From NCBI GenBank assembly GCA_002224055.1, contig AZLU01000051.1, forward strand, positions 62,001-126,000: DNA of 64,000 bases, in the 5' to 3' direction. The DNA comes from Pezizomycotina sp. ARF18 (taxonomy: Eukaryota; Ascomycota). Both the position numbers and the translations under genes were made by a program. Below the pieces are notes generated by a model. That model ran no database searches, had not been told where the DNA came from, and saw only the letters and a list, made by a program, of their open reading frames with translations. How positions within the stretch are numbered: position 1 is the stretch's first letter; every line of letters begins with the position of its first letter. Shown piece by piece: positions 45,901 through 60,088 of the stretch.

Positions 45901-48900
45901 ATATCATCAAACTCCTGGGAAAAGGGACGAATGTAGTCTTAACAATACCCTATACGCTTTCATTCCGAGATTAAAGCCAAGGCCAACAAAGTCCAAAGAG
46001 TGGGAACTTCAACAAAGTTATCTTCATGAGCAACGCCGGGTAGTTGAAACAAATTATATTTACATTCGGCGCTTTGGACTTCCCCTGATCAATCCTGGGC
46101 CATCAACAACAGATTCGCTGATCCCAATGTATCGATAATAGAAAATCAGGCTTAACAACACATCTTCATAAAGTCCATGCATTACACGGATCAAATATCC
46201 AACGGAGGTTATCGGAATGGCCCTTTCCAGAATCAGGTTGCCCGGTAATACAGAAGGACTAAGCGCTCGTGGTTCTCAATACCCCACATTAAATGGCAAT
46301 CGAGACGACGTCTTTTACTGGATAATAATAAAATCTCAGGAACATATACGCTTAATAATATCTCGACAACGCCTTCGGATTTCGCCGACTTATATCTCAT
46401 TACCTCAAAAGATCTTCATATTTATAAAACTCTTTATCTAGGGGTTAATACACCAGCTGTAGAACTCAGAAGCTTACGAGGAGAAAGTCTTGCCGTATAA
46501 TATACCATATAGAATCGACGGGCAAGGATTCGGGCGATCGCTCTAAATGAGAAGCTATCATATATATAGGAGGACGGAGAAACTATGCTCACGATTCAAA
46601 TTCTCAGGATAGATACATGTTTTTTATAATCATTCTCGATATTCGCAAAATAGTATAGAATTCTAACAGAGCTTAGCCTAGCTTGCCTTATCGTACAAAT
46701 CTGCTAAGATATACATTTCTATCACTAATAATAAACGAGATATCATTAATAAGTCAACGATGTATTGAAAGCTCAATCACAAAACCTTTGAAAAGTGCGA
46801 TAAGAGTATAGCTACTGCTCGCTGAAACAGAGAACGCGTAGGCCATTATCGAACAAGGCATTATTATCATATTAACGATTGAAAAGCGATGGGTCTAAGG
46901 CAGTCAAATGAAAACCATACTCTCCCCTGTTACAAAATTTGGTATTTCACGGTCGGGGGTCTGTCTTATACATGTATATAGTTTAGGAACAGCACGATAC
47001 GAAAAAGGTCAATCGCACTTAGCCTGTTTCGCAGCTTTGTACTGAATTCTATTACTATCGTATACTTCGATGAATCTCAGATTTTGGATGAGTGACACTC
47101 CTCAAGTACTTAATCATTCTTAATATTTATCTTGATTGGGGTCTCACAAAAAGTAGTGTCATATGTGAACCTAGTCAGTTCCGTGGCTTTGGAGAAATGC
47201 GACTTAGACTGGTGCTTCAACGTGGAACAGCATCTAATGTTTATCCGCTATCGGGGTTGATTGTTTTTTTTTAATTGACATTTTTTCCATTGAGAACCCA
47301 AGCTGATTATTTACTCTTAAACTGGCCGCCAATAAGAAAAAAAGAATTACATAGGACTAGGATCGAAACCGCGGATACTATTCGTTTTAAATGCCATGGT
47401 TTCCCGGTCACCAAAAGTGACGCAATCTCTCTTGGTTATACCTCATAACGAGAATTTAGAGGGACATGGAAGGGTTGCCCTTCAACCTCTACTGGACGCT
47501 TTTGATAAAGCGGAAAGCCCAATGGCGCGGCGTAGCAGCTTCTACACAATCCTACGTATAGGCACATTCCAAGGAGTCATAATCGCAACACCAACAAAAT
47601 GGTGCAAGGCATAATATGAAAACTTAGTCTCAAGCTGAGAAGATGCGTGGTGATGGATTATTCGGTGGCGGACCTATTGCTATCGGTATCCAGGATGAAA
47701 GCCGCCTCCTAGCTATCTATAGTGTGAATTAAGAACAGGCGATCTGGATGCTCTATAGATTAGATCGAGGAGAGTGACGACCGCTAACTTTATAACCCGT
47801 AAGGCTTGTAATCTAAATAATTAAAATTAGTATAGAAATTGATCCATCCCTGCTTTCCGTTTCCAAATCTACGCAACTTCTCTATCGTGATCGTGATAAT
47901 TAGTGATATACGGAGGTTCACTTCGTTACGGGGTATTTTGGAGGAAAAAATTAAGTTGGGCCAATTCAAAATTTCAATAATGACTAGGTACTTTTGAGAC
48001 AATACGCAAACCTTAATAAGAGGGTATTTTATTCATGTTCTTCTCTCGAGGCGATTGCCTGCAAAGTTCTCCTTTTTTTATTATTTATTAATTAATGAAA
48101 CAAAGACTTATAGACGGAAATGTCAGGAAAAACAGGCGTAAGTTGCACTCTTACTCTTGATGTCTCTATTTCGTAGGCATCGGCTACAATAACATTGGTG
48201 AATAAAGACCCATTTTATTTAAGCGCGCCTGAAAATCCAACCACCGACCTGAGCTATATAAACTCCTCCGTATAATTCGGTCTCGTAGTATTGTTGTACG
48301 TAAATTTGTAGAAGCTGAGCAGTACGGTGGACGAGTGGTGATCGACGTAAGCGTTACGATACGGCACAATGTACACGCGGAATCGGAGACATTGATGCAT
48401 TATCAGCGTATACAGCCGCCGAAAATTGTGTTACGCGTCTGTTTGCGTATACTGCTTATCAATAATCCTCCACCGCGGGGATCGATTGAGGAGTCGGAAT
48501 AGATAAGGCGGAATGTTTAGTCATAAAAGGGTATAAAAACGAACTTTTATACGACGAGTGTTGAAGTACACATTGTTTTCTATAGGCATTGCTCTGCCGG
48601 CCTGCCGCACTAAGTGTGCTTAAACCCTAATTAACTGCTCAACTGCCGATGAAGCCAGCATCGGAGGAAACGAATCGGCCAAAATTAATAAAATCTGTTT
48701 ATAAAGTAATTGAATAATTGATAACAAAAAGGCAAGCCACAACGGAATATCGGGGAAAGAGCAAGTCACATCTGGGCATCAAAGCTAAATATATGCAAGA
48801 CGCATGCAGTCTACGGTTTGCAGTATACACGTGAAGTTGGTTTAGGAAGATATGCAGGCCGTAGTTGCAGCCCAATAGATTATTTTTCTGAGATCGATAA

Positions 48901-50350
48901 TCAATTGCGGCTCGTTGGAGCTGAAATGACCGATAAATTAAACAATAAGGAAGACCTTGGTGGTTGTATCATCGTGACGCATGTTTTTACTTGAAGTAGC
49001 TTGCAACTCCGGAGCCGGAGCGCGAAAAAACTCGCCAAGGGGTATCCGCGATAAATACTTAAGTAGAGGTTACTGAAATAGATCAGTCTTCGCGTGCTAA
49101 TTCTAGAAAAGCAATGAAATGAAAACAACGCCCCTTTACATGGTAGGAAAGAGGGCGTTATGAATTTCATTTTGCACTGGATGATTCAATGATGGTGTGA
49201 CTGGCTATATCGCGAAATTTGCATACTTTGTAGAAGAGTTCCTATATCGTCGGAGTACTCGTATCAACTCAGCTAGAACGGATTTTCGAATCGATCACGG
49301 CGCAATCCAATAATGACCCTTTTATATCAATGATAGTGGTGAACGCGGGGAAGTAGAAAAAAAAATGGGGCCTGGGGAAAGTAAATTACACCATCGCTAT
49401 AAATATAATATAGGTGTGAAGATATATGTGATAGTCCAAATCAGCCAATGAAAGTAAATTGCGCGGTCTGGTGATTTTTTACGACCGCCTCATTATAGCC
49501 ACTATCAAAAAGACCCCCACCCTTGAACAACACAACCAACAACGGGCTTGAGTAGAAATTCGTCCAATGTGCGGAGCATCTTCCCTCCCGTCTAGGAAGG
49601 CAAAAAACCTGGGTTTGTTTTTGCGAAGGACGACTTTCGGCAATTGCATCGGAACGGTGATAAGGACTTTAAGCGTGATTATCGTACGAGAGAAAGAAAG
49701 AATTTTGATGCAGGGAAGATGGCTGCTGGCAAGATGAAAGAAGATATACGGAAGCCGTTAGGCTCGTGTGATCTTCTTGTCCGGATTGATTGACGTTAGA
49801 TAGAGCCTTCCATAGCAGTGATCTTTCGAGAAGGTATAAGCGTGAGCTTTTGAGATATGTTGTAAGGAGATTTAGTCCGGGAGGAGCGGAAGCCTCCCGA
49901 GACAGCTTTGGTGTTGTCCTTGAGTAGACCCCGGCACTCGCGCCAATATTTATAGTGAGATAAATAAGAATATTAAGACTATATAAAACCCAAGTCGATT
50001 GTCATTGCAAGCGCAAAGGTGTGATCCTTAGTGGTGTAAAAAGGAGAAAGCGCGAAGAAAATGGGATGCGGAAAAAATTCCTCTCGGGAAGAAACCTTAA
50101 ATTCATTTTAGGTATAGGTATATATCGTACATCTGATTGTAATTAAACGTACAACGAAACCGCCGAGCGCTCATAGATCTAAAAAATTCTCTATAATATA
50201 TAGAAAATAGGGGCAAAGAAACCACTAGGGAGTGTCTAGACCCTGAAGGCTAGGAAAAAGGAAAGAAACGAAGACTTGTAGTTCAGCAAGGGAGGGACGA
50301 AGCTCCACTTCAGAACCCGCCAAACACCGCTACCGCCCCGACTATACAAT
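42932..50350. other. ORF-poor, AT-leaning desert
   Basis: About 7.4 kb with no gene I can support. Open frames rarely exceed 75 codons and carry no domains. The text is dense in TA steps (TATA, ATAT, TTAATA). A perfect 8-bp stem with 4-nt loop sits at 44524-44543 (GCATTCCA / TGGAATGC). Long homopolymers, common elsewhere, are almost absent. The pattern would fit an old repeat region mutated by RIP, but no element, terminal repeat or motif could be named. Confidence 0.45.
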
Positions 50351-51675
50351 TCAGTAGTCCATGTCTTCTTGATTGCATCAAATACGCCTGTGGTATTTTA
50401 ACAGAAAAATTAGCTTAAATGCCACGGTAGCTCGCAAAACCCAGAACAGAATAGCATATCATGGAATTAATCCGGGGAATTGATTAGAACTTACGGACGA
50501 CATCAGTAATTGAACGGCTCAAAGATCATGCCCATGTGCGTATCCATCCGCAAACCTTGCTACGGGAGCCTCAAGGTTGAGGAAGCAATTTTCCTGATAC
50601 TGCTCGATATTTCTCCCCGACTCCTCCGCTCTTTGGCGCTTCGTGCACTACGACGCACCTTCCGGTCTTCTTGACGCTCTCAAAATCGTTTCTTTATCCC
50701 AGGGTGTACCGTCCTCAAGTCGATAACTTCCACGCTCACGCCCAGTTCCTTCTTCGCGTGCTGCGCGGCCAACTCGCAAGTATACATCGGAGCACCGAAC
50801 GATATCAGCGTCAGGTCCGAACCCTTCTGGACAATTTCCGCCTTATGCAATGGAAGCATAAAATCGTCCGTCGGAACTTCTTCCACTGCACCACGGTAGA
50901 GTATCTTCGGTTCCATAAAGATAACTGGATTGCGTTCGCGTATACTTTGCAGTAACAACCCCTTCGCCTGCGTCGGTCCGCGCGGGATAACGATCTTCAA
51001 CCCTGGAGAATGCGCGAAGAACGCTTCGGGAGATTGCGAGTGGTACAGTGCACCGTGACCGACGCCCATGCACGGCATGCGAATCGTTAACCCACCCGTG
51101 TTAAACCCGCTGACACCGGCGCGGTAGCGGTACTTTGCAACTTCATTCACGATCTGATCGAACGCGGGAAAACGTAGTCGCCAAACTGTATCTCCGCTAT
51201 AGCCGTGTTCGCGGATTGTGGCTCGTGTAACCTACGCCGAAACCGACGATGGCCAGCTCGTTCAGCGGCGTGTTGAACACACGAGCGGCTCCAAAACGAT
51301 CTAACAGGTTCATCGAGCAGCGGAAAACTCCACCGAACGCTACGTCCTCGCCGAAAAGGATCGCTCGTTCGTCCGTCTCCAGTGCGATCGCCATCGCGTC
51401 GTTGACGGCCTGGAACAGGTTCATCCGTTTCGTCGTGCCATTCTTGCGGACTTCTTCGGGTAGCTCTGGGTTTGCTAGGGCCTGAGAGGCGAATGGGCGA
51501 GGTATGCGCTGTCGTTGTAAGAGATGGGTTGGTTTAGCTTCGCGTTCGGGAGGGCGGTCGAGTAGCCCTTCTTCTGCGTCTGCTGCTTCTGTATGGTCGA
51601 GGATAAGGAGAGAGCGGCAGGTCTCGGCGACGAGAGCGTGAGGAAGCGAGTGCAGGCGGCTGTCGATCGCAGCAT
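50351..51675 (-). CDS. BCKDHB: Branched-chain 2-oxoacid dehydrogenase E1 beta subunit
   Basis: This is the beta chain of the thiamine-diphosphate E1 component that decarboxylates the 2-oxo acids of Leu, Ile and Val in the mitochondrial matrix. From an ATG at 51675 a presequence ([20 protein letters not shown]) precedes [19 protein letters not shown] and the family hallmark [92 protein letters not shown] and [12 protein letters not shown] follow. The C-terminal block reads [21 protein letters not shown] and MIFEPFN. An intron, 50494-50388 (GTAAGT...CACAG), precedes a last short exon ending near 50351. Length is normal for the family. At least four one-base frame changes interrupt this conserved gene. 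The matching alpha subunit is not in the window. Confidence 0.85.
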
Positions 51676-54600
51676 CGTGCAAGGTCGTGAAAGGGAAGTC
51701 AAAGGCCGGTAAGGATGAGGTATAGGAGGCTCAATTCTGGTAGGCAGCGGATAGGCAAAAGGAGTGTGATAGAGAGAGAGATTGATCACGACCTGGAGGT
51801 TGACGATGGTTGGGCGGCCGCCTAAACTTCCTTCGGTCTGTTGCCGTTGTGTGGAGCTCTGCAAAAGACCGCCGATAGCCGAGAGCAAGCTTAATATTCC
51901 GCCGCCCTTTGCACGAAAAGCGTTACCGAGACATGCAAGGTAACGTGACCTGAAATCCTACGTGCAGTTCCAAATTTGGATGAGCACGTGCTCTTTGGCC
52001 TCAGCTATATTCTAACCCCTTTACTACTATTTAGAAATAGCAAACTTTTCTTCACCTCTCCTTATTCAACTTCATCAACCATCATCGCTCCTCAATCATA
52101 CTCCTCCTTCTCGTGATCATCAATATCGTGGACGCATCATCATCCAATCTTCAATGTCCACGAAAATCCTCACAGTATCGTCATAGGCTTTTTTGAAACA
52201 ACAGGGCTGGCGTTGGAGGCGCTGGCAGAGATGGCAGCCTATAATTCTTTGACGTCCAAGGACTCCAGATACGGTGTCTATTTTTCGCATGCACATATCC
52301 CTTTTTGCTTACTTCACGGAGTGTGCCTTGCTACTGTCAACTTTTGGAGGGGTTGTTTTGGAGTGTTTCTGGAACCGAAATTGTGAAACCAGAAACCAAA
52401 GCTATTTTTTTCGCTAACAGGTTTATGCGACGAAAATCTCACTCATGACTTCACCCCCGCGCTCCCTCGCACAATTTCTAAGCAAAGAAAAAAAACGATA
52501 GAGGAAGCTTTTTTCATTTTCGGCACGGCAGTTAGGAATTCATGCATGGAATCTCTATATAGGGGAATAGGGATCTTTTTTTGATAGGTGGGGTGGAGGG
52601 AGCAGAGCCCCGAAGCTGAGGTGCGTATCTTCATTGGACAATTTTTGTTTCACAGGCATTTATACATAGTCGATACACCACCTGTATACGAGATACGTTG
52701 ATACGCATTGAGCATCGAACGTATCGCCTCACCCGTCAACCGCTACAGCCAAAGCTGTTTGCATGAGCCCGTGCTGCCCCACGATTTGATCGCCCGCCGC
52801 CATGAGGTGCTTTCACGATCTCAACGATAAACTTTTTTCTTTTCTTTTGTAGGGTCTACAGCGCTTCCGCTTCACCGGGACCAAAGGTAAGGCGTCCTAG
52901 AACTTGGCGAAAGCTAAATCGAAACGACTCGTATATTGATTGGGATTGTTCTTTTTTATATAGCAGCTTAATGCGCTATAGGAAGCTGCTGAAAAAGCAT
53001 TTTACTGCTCTTCTGACATTTTAACTTCAGAGCATGGGTTTTCCGCGGCTGTGTAGAGCCGACGCTTGCCCTATCATGCCCGTTATCTCAGTTTACAGTG
53101 CCTCCGCTAATTCAAAACGCCTTCGTATATAACAGTGATAGCGAAAATTGACAGGCCAGTCAGACTTCCTGAAATCTCGGAAATACCGAATCTGCTCTTC
53201 AATTTGACCTAGAAAGAAAAAAAGCATCCTTCGGTATCAAATATATTATCAGAGCGGAAAAAATTGCGAATCGGCCTAGAGATCCAGCGGGGGCCTCCCG
53301 ATTTGATCAATTGAGGAAACCCCACTATAGGATTTTAATCCCAAAGTAGAGAAGATCTTTGCCTCCTTCAAGCCCCTACAAGGCACGGCGCACTGCCCGA
53401 GAACGTTATGCGTTACTACATGCACGGCGAATTTCCATTACCGAAAGAAATTCGCGATTGTGCGTGTTATTTGCACGCATCTACGCAAGTCTGTCTATGA
53501 TGTATCTCTCGAGTAATCGTAAGGTTGAATTTGTCCTTCCTCAACCTCTTTTATGAACTGACCCGCGCTGGTAAATTATTCAAAAAAGAAGAGAGAAAAG
53601 GAGAAAGGTTTTTCGACAATTACAAGAAAGTGCCTCGCCACTTACGTTAGAGAGCCTTCCCCTCCCCCTCTCTTCTCTTGCATATACTAGTTCATCATTT
53701 CGTCGAGTATTCTTTCTGGTTGCCTAACTGCTCAGCTCCCACTAGTTTCGTGATGAATATCCGAATAAAGTTTTCTTGTATCTAAAGGCGCTCAGCATCG
53801 CAAACCCGCTTCCCACCAGGTCATCCCGATGATCAGTCGATTGCGTTCTCCCCAAACAGCACTAAGTCCAGTGGATCCCGTCCTGCTGTTTGTACATTGT
53901 GGATACTGCTCAGTATCTGCCGTGATGGTGCAAATTTTCACGTCCTCCGTTCTTGATATTTGAAATATTCATATTGGACAACGGGATCAGCGGCACTAGT
54001 CGCAAGGATCTTTCGATGCGACAAGCCTCAGGGTACTCACATGGATGCCACGGACGTTGAAGCAGGTACCGACTCATAACGGTCAAAAAGTCCATTCCGG
54101 TTCGCCTTGCTCCAAGTGAAAAGTTCATCGCGCCATCCTGCCAGCTGAACTTGAGGCCGTTCCTGAAGCATGTCAAGATTTTTAATCCTAATCCGAGCCT
54201 GGAGACGGCACTAGTCCACGTATTCTCATCTATCTTCTTGGATTTCCGTTCGATTTTGAAAAAAGATGGACGAGAGGGAAGTCAAGGAGAACCCAAAAGA
54301 GTATCACGTCAAATCAGTATAACTTGGAGGCCAAAAAAAAAGATGGAGATATCGATCGATAAGTTTGAGAGATTTTCGTCGAGGAGAAATAAAACGGAAT
54401 GAGTAAAAATAACATGATACTAAAGCAAGTTAAGATGAGTAAGGACAATGAAAGATAAAGAAGACAAGGAAAGAGTACTCTTTGAAAGATCAAGACATTG
54501 AACATGAAATACATGTTCGGAAATAAAACTATCAAACTAGCAAGATGAAGGATATAAGGTGAAAAGAAAAAAAAAAGGAAGCCATGCCAGGTTATTTGAC

Positions 54601-56175
54601 CACTAGGAGTCGTTCGGATAGTGAACACGGAACAGGAATCTTCCTAGAGATCACTACCAACACTGTAGTCATAGCGGGAGCGGTAACGAAGATGCTGCTC
54701 GCTCGTTCTTGAGGGGAACGTAAAACAAGGACCTTGTTATCGTCATTAATTTTCCTTGTTATTCAACAACAAACCTCTCGGTTGATCCGGCGTCACCAAC
54801 GAATGAGAGACAGTTGCCTCTGAAGCTACTCGATGGTCTGGAGCATTCATCTTGTTGTTGAAAAATTAACACTCCACACGAGTGCATATTGCCTTTCCTT
54901 AACAGGGTGCACTTCATGTCATCCGAATTTTTTTGTTGAATGAACAGGAAATTTTTTTTTATTTTTCTTTAAAAAAAAAATAATCATTCCGTTTCAACGA
55001 TCATCATGTCCCTGCAGGCATTTATTCTCCTTCCCCATGTTTTTTTTATCTTCCTAAGGAGACGTGATACATACTCTTGCTGTCAAAGCGTTTTGGCCAG
55101 AGCGTTAATGTTTTAAAACACGTTGAAAAGGATTCTAAATATAACTTGAATTTATATATCAAGACACAACAATATCTCGTCTCACAACTCGAGGAAACTA
55201 TGGCGACACCGAAGTTCTTTAGGAGATATGCTTCACCTTCACGACAGCTTTTATTTTCCAATCATGATGCGGGGGGACGATGATCATTTGAGTATATACA
55301 CGAATAAGAAGGATTTCGAAGCTAATGATAAGTATGTTTTGAAAATAAAAAAATTCTTTCACAAATCTCAGCCCTCCACGGTGTTATTCTAGTTCCATGA
55401 CTCCGTCTTGTCCGAATATCCGCAAGTACCCATCACGCTACCCTCATGATCCAAGGTATATCAGATAGGATACCTTGCTTCCTTGTTCATCTCTTTCCGG
55501 TATAGGACAAGCATCCTTGAACGCTGGCGCAACACATCGTTTCGGTTGTTCAATCTTGATAGATGGCTATTGGTTCGAACGTTCGCCATCTTCATTTTTC
55601 TTGATTAGTGCTCTTTTTTGGGATGCTGTTCCGTTACAGGTGCCATACTACTCTTTCGAGGTTTCTAATGACCGCGAGGTCGAGAGATTAAGTGGTGCCA
55701 CTGGTATATCCACTAACAGGGGAGCGAGTGTCTGGGTGTACACTCCAAATAATATCCCATGAGCAACAATTCCTTTGCCCCGCCGTTTTTCTTTTTCCTT
55801 TTTTCTTTTTTTTTTTAAAAAATAAATACCTGGAAGTATGCAAGTCCAACACAAAGGACACTAGCTGTTCATCATTATGTACTTTAGTATTTGTAAAATG
55901 TGTGAATATCTGAATGATCGTATAAGTATATCAGTGCCACTAAATAAAACCAGAAGAAACAAGAAGCAATAAGCAATAAGTAAGATATAACACGAAATAA
56001 TGGGGAAAGGAGCTTCAGATAAGGTACTGAAATGAATCAGATCTGATAATGATATGGTCTTGATACTAATAGTAGAAATTTCTGCAGCCCAAACTCATGA
56101 TGACGCGTACTGTGGGCAATGATCGTTACAATAATAAAAGTGTACAATTTTGGCAATTTTGGCCAACAACTGCTC

Positions 56176-56179
<4 letters not shown>

Positions 56180-56206
<27 letters not shown>
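56180..56206. repeat. T27 homopolymer
   Basis: Uninterrupted T run in a gene-free region. Confidence 0.9.
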
Positions 56207-58914
56207 ACCTAATGAATATTTATCATTACTTTGCTAAATAACCACTCTTTCGTGAACCCCCAAACTTATCAATCACCAACATCACAACACTTCAACCCAC
56301 AATACCACCGACGAAGGCTTTTTGCCCCGTCATCCTCCCTGAATATAAACACACGCAGAAAGATGAGACGGATATTCCCTTCCTTCCCAATTTGTCGTCT
56401 TCGCGTCGTTGCCCCCTTCCCCGCATCTCCAGGCATATACGCTTAAAGGCACTGTGCGCTTGGTCCTGCTTCACTCTCGAGCGCGAGCCTTGCAGGTAAG
56501 CTCAGGAGCCCAGAACCCCAGCTTTCTTGTTTCTTTTTCTTCGGCGCCTCTCTACCCAAACTTGAGCGAATCCCTCGCTTATCAAGACGACGGGGGAAAT
56601 TATTGCTAATGAGACAAAAATGTCCTTCTCGTTTTGATATATTCTTCCGTTTAGCATTGGCGAGATGAGAAATGTCGTCAGCAGTGGATCTCTTCTCGCT
56701 CATCTCGTTTATGGCGCCCGGTGGCTTGCCGGCAGCAGCTGGTCGTCCAATGCTCTTTTCTTTTCCTTGAAAAAATATAAACCAGGCTGTTGGATCGAGT
56801 AGGTCTTTGTGGGTCTTTTTCGTTCACTTTAAGTACGCGGGGAGGGTCAGCAGGGCAAGATTAAGCTAATTTTGATATTGATATTGATATTGATGTTGAT
56901 CTTGTCCCAGGTTTTCACTCAAGAGGAGATTTTTGTTGTTGCTGCAATAACAACGAGGAAAACTGACGTTTACGGGAAGAGACCTATTTTTGGTGGCGTA
57001 CATGCACGTTCGCTTTCCCTTTTAACGCCTCTCCGCCTGTTGTTCTCGTGGTAGTCGAGATTTAATTTGTGCTTCAATCTTCATTCGCGTCTAGACTAAC
57101 ACTTATACTGACGATTTTGTAGTCATCGCTTTTGCATTTATTTCATAAAGGGATTTGCAAAGGGAAAAAATATCAGTGACGAAAAAACGTGCGCGTGTGA
57201 GGGACGTGTTCATATACTGCCACTATAAAGGAACGAAGTAACTATGTACGACGTTGGAAAATGAACCAACGGAAAAAGGGGGAACGATGCCTATTGGCGA
57301 ATTACTGAAAGCCACAGGGCACGAAGGCCATGCAGAACGTCGTCTCGGTGGCTGAAATGTCGAACCCCACCGGGGGCTAGAAGCCCTGCAAAAAAAAAAA
57401 AAAAACGAACGAACGAAAAAAACGCCCTCGAAAATTTTTCTCCATTGCAGAGGGCTAAAAAAGTAATCGCCGTCCGCTTGTTTCGACGGGCCGCCATGAT
57501 GTGATGTCGATGCATGGCGGGCAATTACACGATTACATAGAAATATACTCCATTGATATGATATACTGGGTACCTTTGAGGTGATTTCAGTGCTGGGATT
57601 TCGAGGAAGCTAGCTAGAGCTATATGGGGGTTTGTTTTTACGTACGTGCTTGACCAATAATCCCTTTATATTTCTCCTTTTTCCTGCGGTGCGAGAAAAT
57701 GTGCCAACGACCACTTCGCCGTAGCTCAATTGCCAAAAGGGACTGGCATCGCGCCCTGTCAGAAAAGCAAGCTAGTACCTTAATGGTTAGTATTGAGCGT
57801 TAAACATCACACTCCTCGACGTTAAGCTTATTCCTTTAGCACAATTGTCAATAATACATCTTTTTCTATATTTCTCTGCTAACTTAGGAAATAGACCACA
57901 ATTAGCCTGAATCTTTACCCATGGTTGAATAAATAATAACAATTATACTGAGAAACAGAATTAAGCAGTGGAAGAAAACAAAAAGCCGTGGTATCCAAGC
58001 CAATACCTCTCCGGATCCTACACTATTTATCCACTCCGTATATATATCTCCGCATTCTCCGCTTACAGCGTCCTAAGAGGTCCACCAAGAGACTGGCCGC
58101 TGCTGTTCGAACTGCAGACAAAAGCAAAGAAGAAAGGAAAGCATAGAAAATACGCTTATCCAATCCTGTTCTAATTTCGAAACAACCAAGCCCAAATTCT
58201 TAATATTTTCACGAGATAGAAAACAACAAAGCGACTCTTTTGTTAGAGCTTATGTTTCCTTTCCCTTTCGTGGGGTTTTTGGGCCGGAAACCGTGACGAG
58301 TTTTTTTTCCCTCCTTGATACTTTGCTGACAACTACGCAAATAGTCCACGCGTAAAGAATAATTTCATTCCCTAGTCGTTTCTGCTATACTTTTCTTCTT
58401 GGAAAGCGTTGTAAGAATGTTACCGTTATATTACCACGTTTAGAGGCTTGGGATCCACCATCGCGGCCCGCGGTCTATCCTGGATATTTTGCCATATTTC
58501 ATTACTTTTGAGGATATAAGATCAGACGGCAATCCTGATCTGTGTGTTCAGCTCAGGCTCTTTGCGCTCTACGCTGAAAATACTAACAGTCACTTTGAGG
58601 GTATTCAAGCTTGAGGATCCTCAGGAAGTACACACACAGGTTCGTCGCGATAACTCTTGCTTATTTACATTTTTTCCCCTTCCCTCTGCTAGTTAACCTT
58701 TCAACGACTTAAACCCCTCTTTTCTTTTTCTTACTTTCTTTCATTTTCTTTCTTTTTTTCTTTTTTTTCTTTTTTTTCTTTTTTCTTTTTTTTCTTAAAG
58801 AAAAGGTACCACCGTCTTTTTCACACAAGGATCACATTAGAGAAAAAAAGAAAATATACTTGGGAATGGGTGAAGAGGAAAAAAGAAAGAGCGCCTTCAG
58901 TTCCACTATTTCCC

Positions 58915-58939
58915 TTTTTTTTTTTTTTTTTTTTTTTTT
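58915..58939. repeat. T25 homopolymer
   Basis: Uninterrupted T run bordering a TTA-rich low-complexity region. Confidence 0.9.
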
Positions 58940-59569
58940 CAAGGGATTGATAATTCCAATATATTATTGTTATTATTTTTTTATTATTATTTACTATATT
59001 TTATATTATATTTTATTATATTATTATTTATATTTATTTTCCTTCGTACATATTTTTTATTTCTTTATTATTTTTTTATTTTTATTATTTATTCTTTATT
59101 TATTATTATTCTGCATTTTTTATGAACTCCATTCTTGTCATCTTGATACCTACATCTCTAACATTTGGCCCCTCTCGTCTCTTTTTGCCTTGGATCTTTC
59201 CAACTGATAAGGCTTCCTTCAGGTACCATTGCGCTGCATGCTCTTCAGTCATTTTTCGTTAAGCCCCCAGTCTGTCGTCAACTAACGGGAGAACCGGGGC
59301 ATGGAGGACCAGTTGGACCTCTGACACGATCTTTTTTGGGTCGACAGGAATCCCAGCCGGAAGGTAATCTGAGCTCAGAACTACCTACTCACCTACATCG
59401 ATTCTTACCTCGTATACGAAACTGGGTACGAAAGACGAGATTCCAGAAGGCTCTCAGGTGCTGCTCAAGCATTGGTCAATCTAGGGAAATTTACCACCAT
59501 AACGTTTACTTGGAAGCAAGATACACCTCAAAGATTTTTATTTATTTTTTATTTTTTTTATTATTATTT

Positions 59570-59577
<8 letters not shown>

Positions 59578-59609
<32 letters not shown>
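59578..59609. repeat. (ATT)n microsatellite
   Basis: About ten ATT units in low-complexity AT-rich DNA. Confidence 0.85.
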
Positions 59610-59611
<2 letters not shown>

Positions 59612-60088
59612 ATTTTAAATTCATTTTTTTTTTTCCCCTTGGTGTACAAGTTCTCTTACAATACCATTTTTGGGGGGACCGTTATACGCACGTTTGTCGA
59701 GTGGCTGTACTGGGTTGGTAAAAATATACCACGCCAACATCCATATTTACTGCCAGGCTGGTGCTGCTTCAGGCTTTCAGATAGAGAAAACCGATCGATC
59801 TCCGGATTTTTTTTTATAAATCAGGCTCTATTCCTTGTTATTTTTCTCTTGGGATCAACGTCTGTTCAGCCATTCAGAAAAGCACATTAACAAAAGCCTC
59901 ATCGGATTTAAGAAACCTAATCTTTCGAGTATAAACGAATACGCTGCTGGTAGCTTCTAGTAGATCTATATAGAAAACCGGGCATCTTATTTTATACTAG
60001 AAACTCTTTTCTTCATCGCTGCTTTACAGTAGAAAGCCTACTGTCTTTTCTTCTATTTATTTCTATTTTCTATATCAAAATAGCCATT

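Larger units (their letters stand above)
51676..60088. other. Long gene-poor stretch with low-complexity DNA
   Basis: No gene I can support in 8.4 kb. The first few hundred bases form the E1 beta promoter region. Simple repeats include a T27 tract (56180-56206), a (TTGATA)n-like run near 56872-56893, a long pyrimidine (TTTC-rich) tract at about 58725-58797, a T25 tract (58915-58939), TTA/TAT-rich DNA at about 58960-59115 and (ATT)n at 59578-59609. The frame 59165-59530 has a few protein-like stretches but no recognised family. Confidence 0.4.

Noticed and set aside
44099-47614. Short open frames in the AT-rich desert, considered as transposon fragments
   Set aside because: None shows a transposase, reverse transcriptase or integrase motif, and no terminal repeats were found by eye.
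57716-57775. GCCGTAGCTCAATTG, resembling a tRNA 5' end
   Set aside because: No matching acceptor stem or T-arm downstream.
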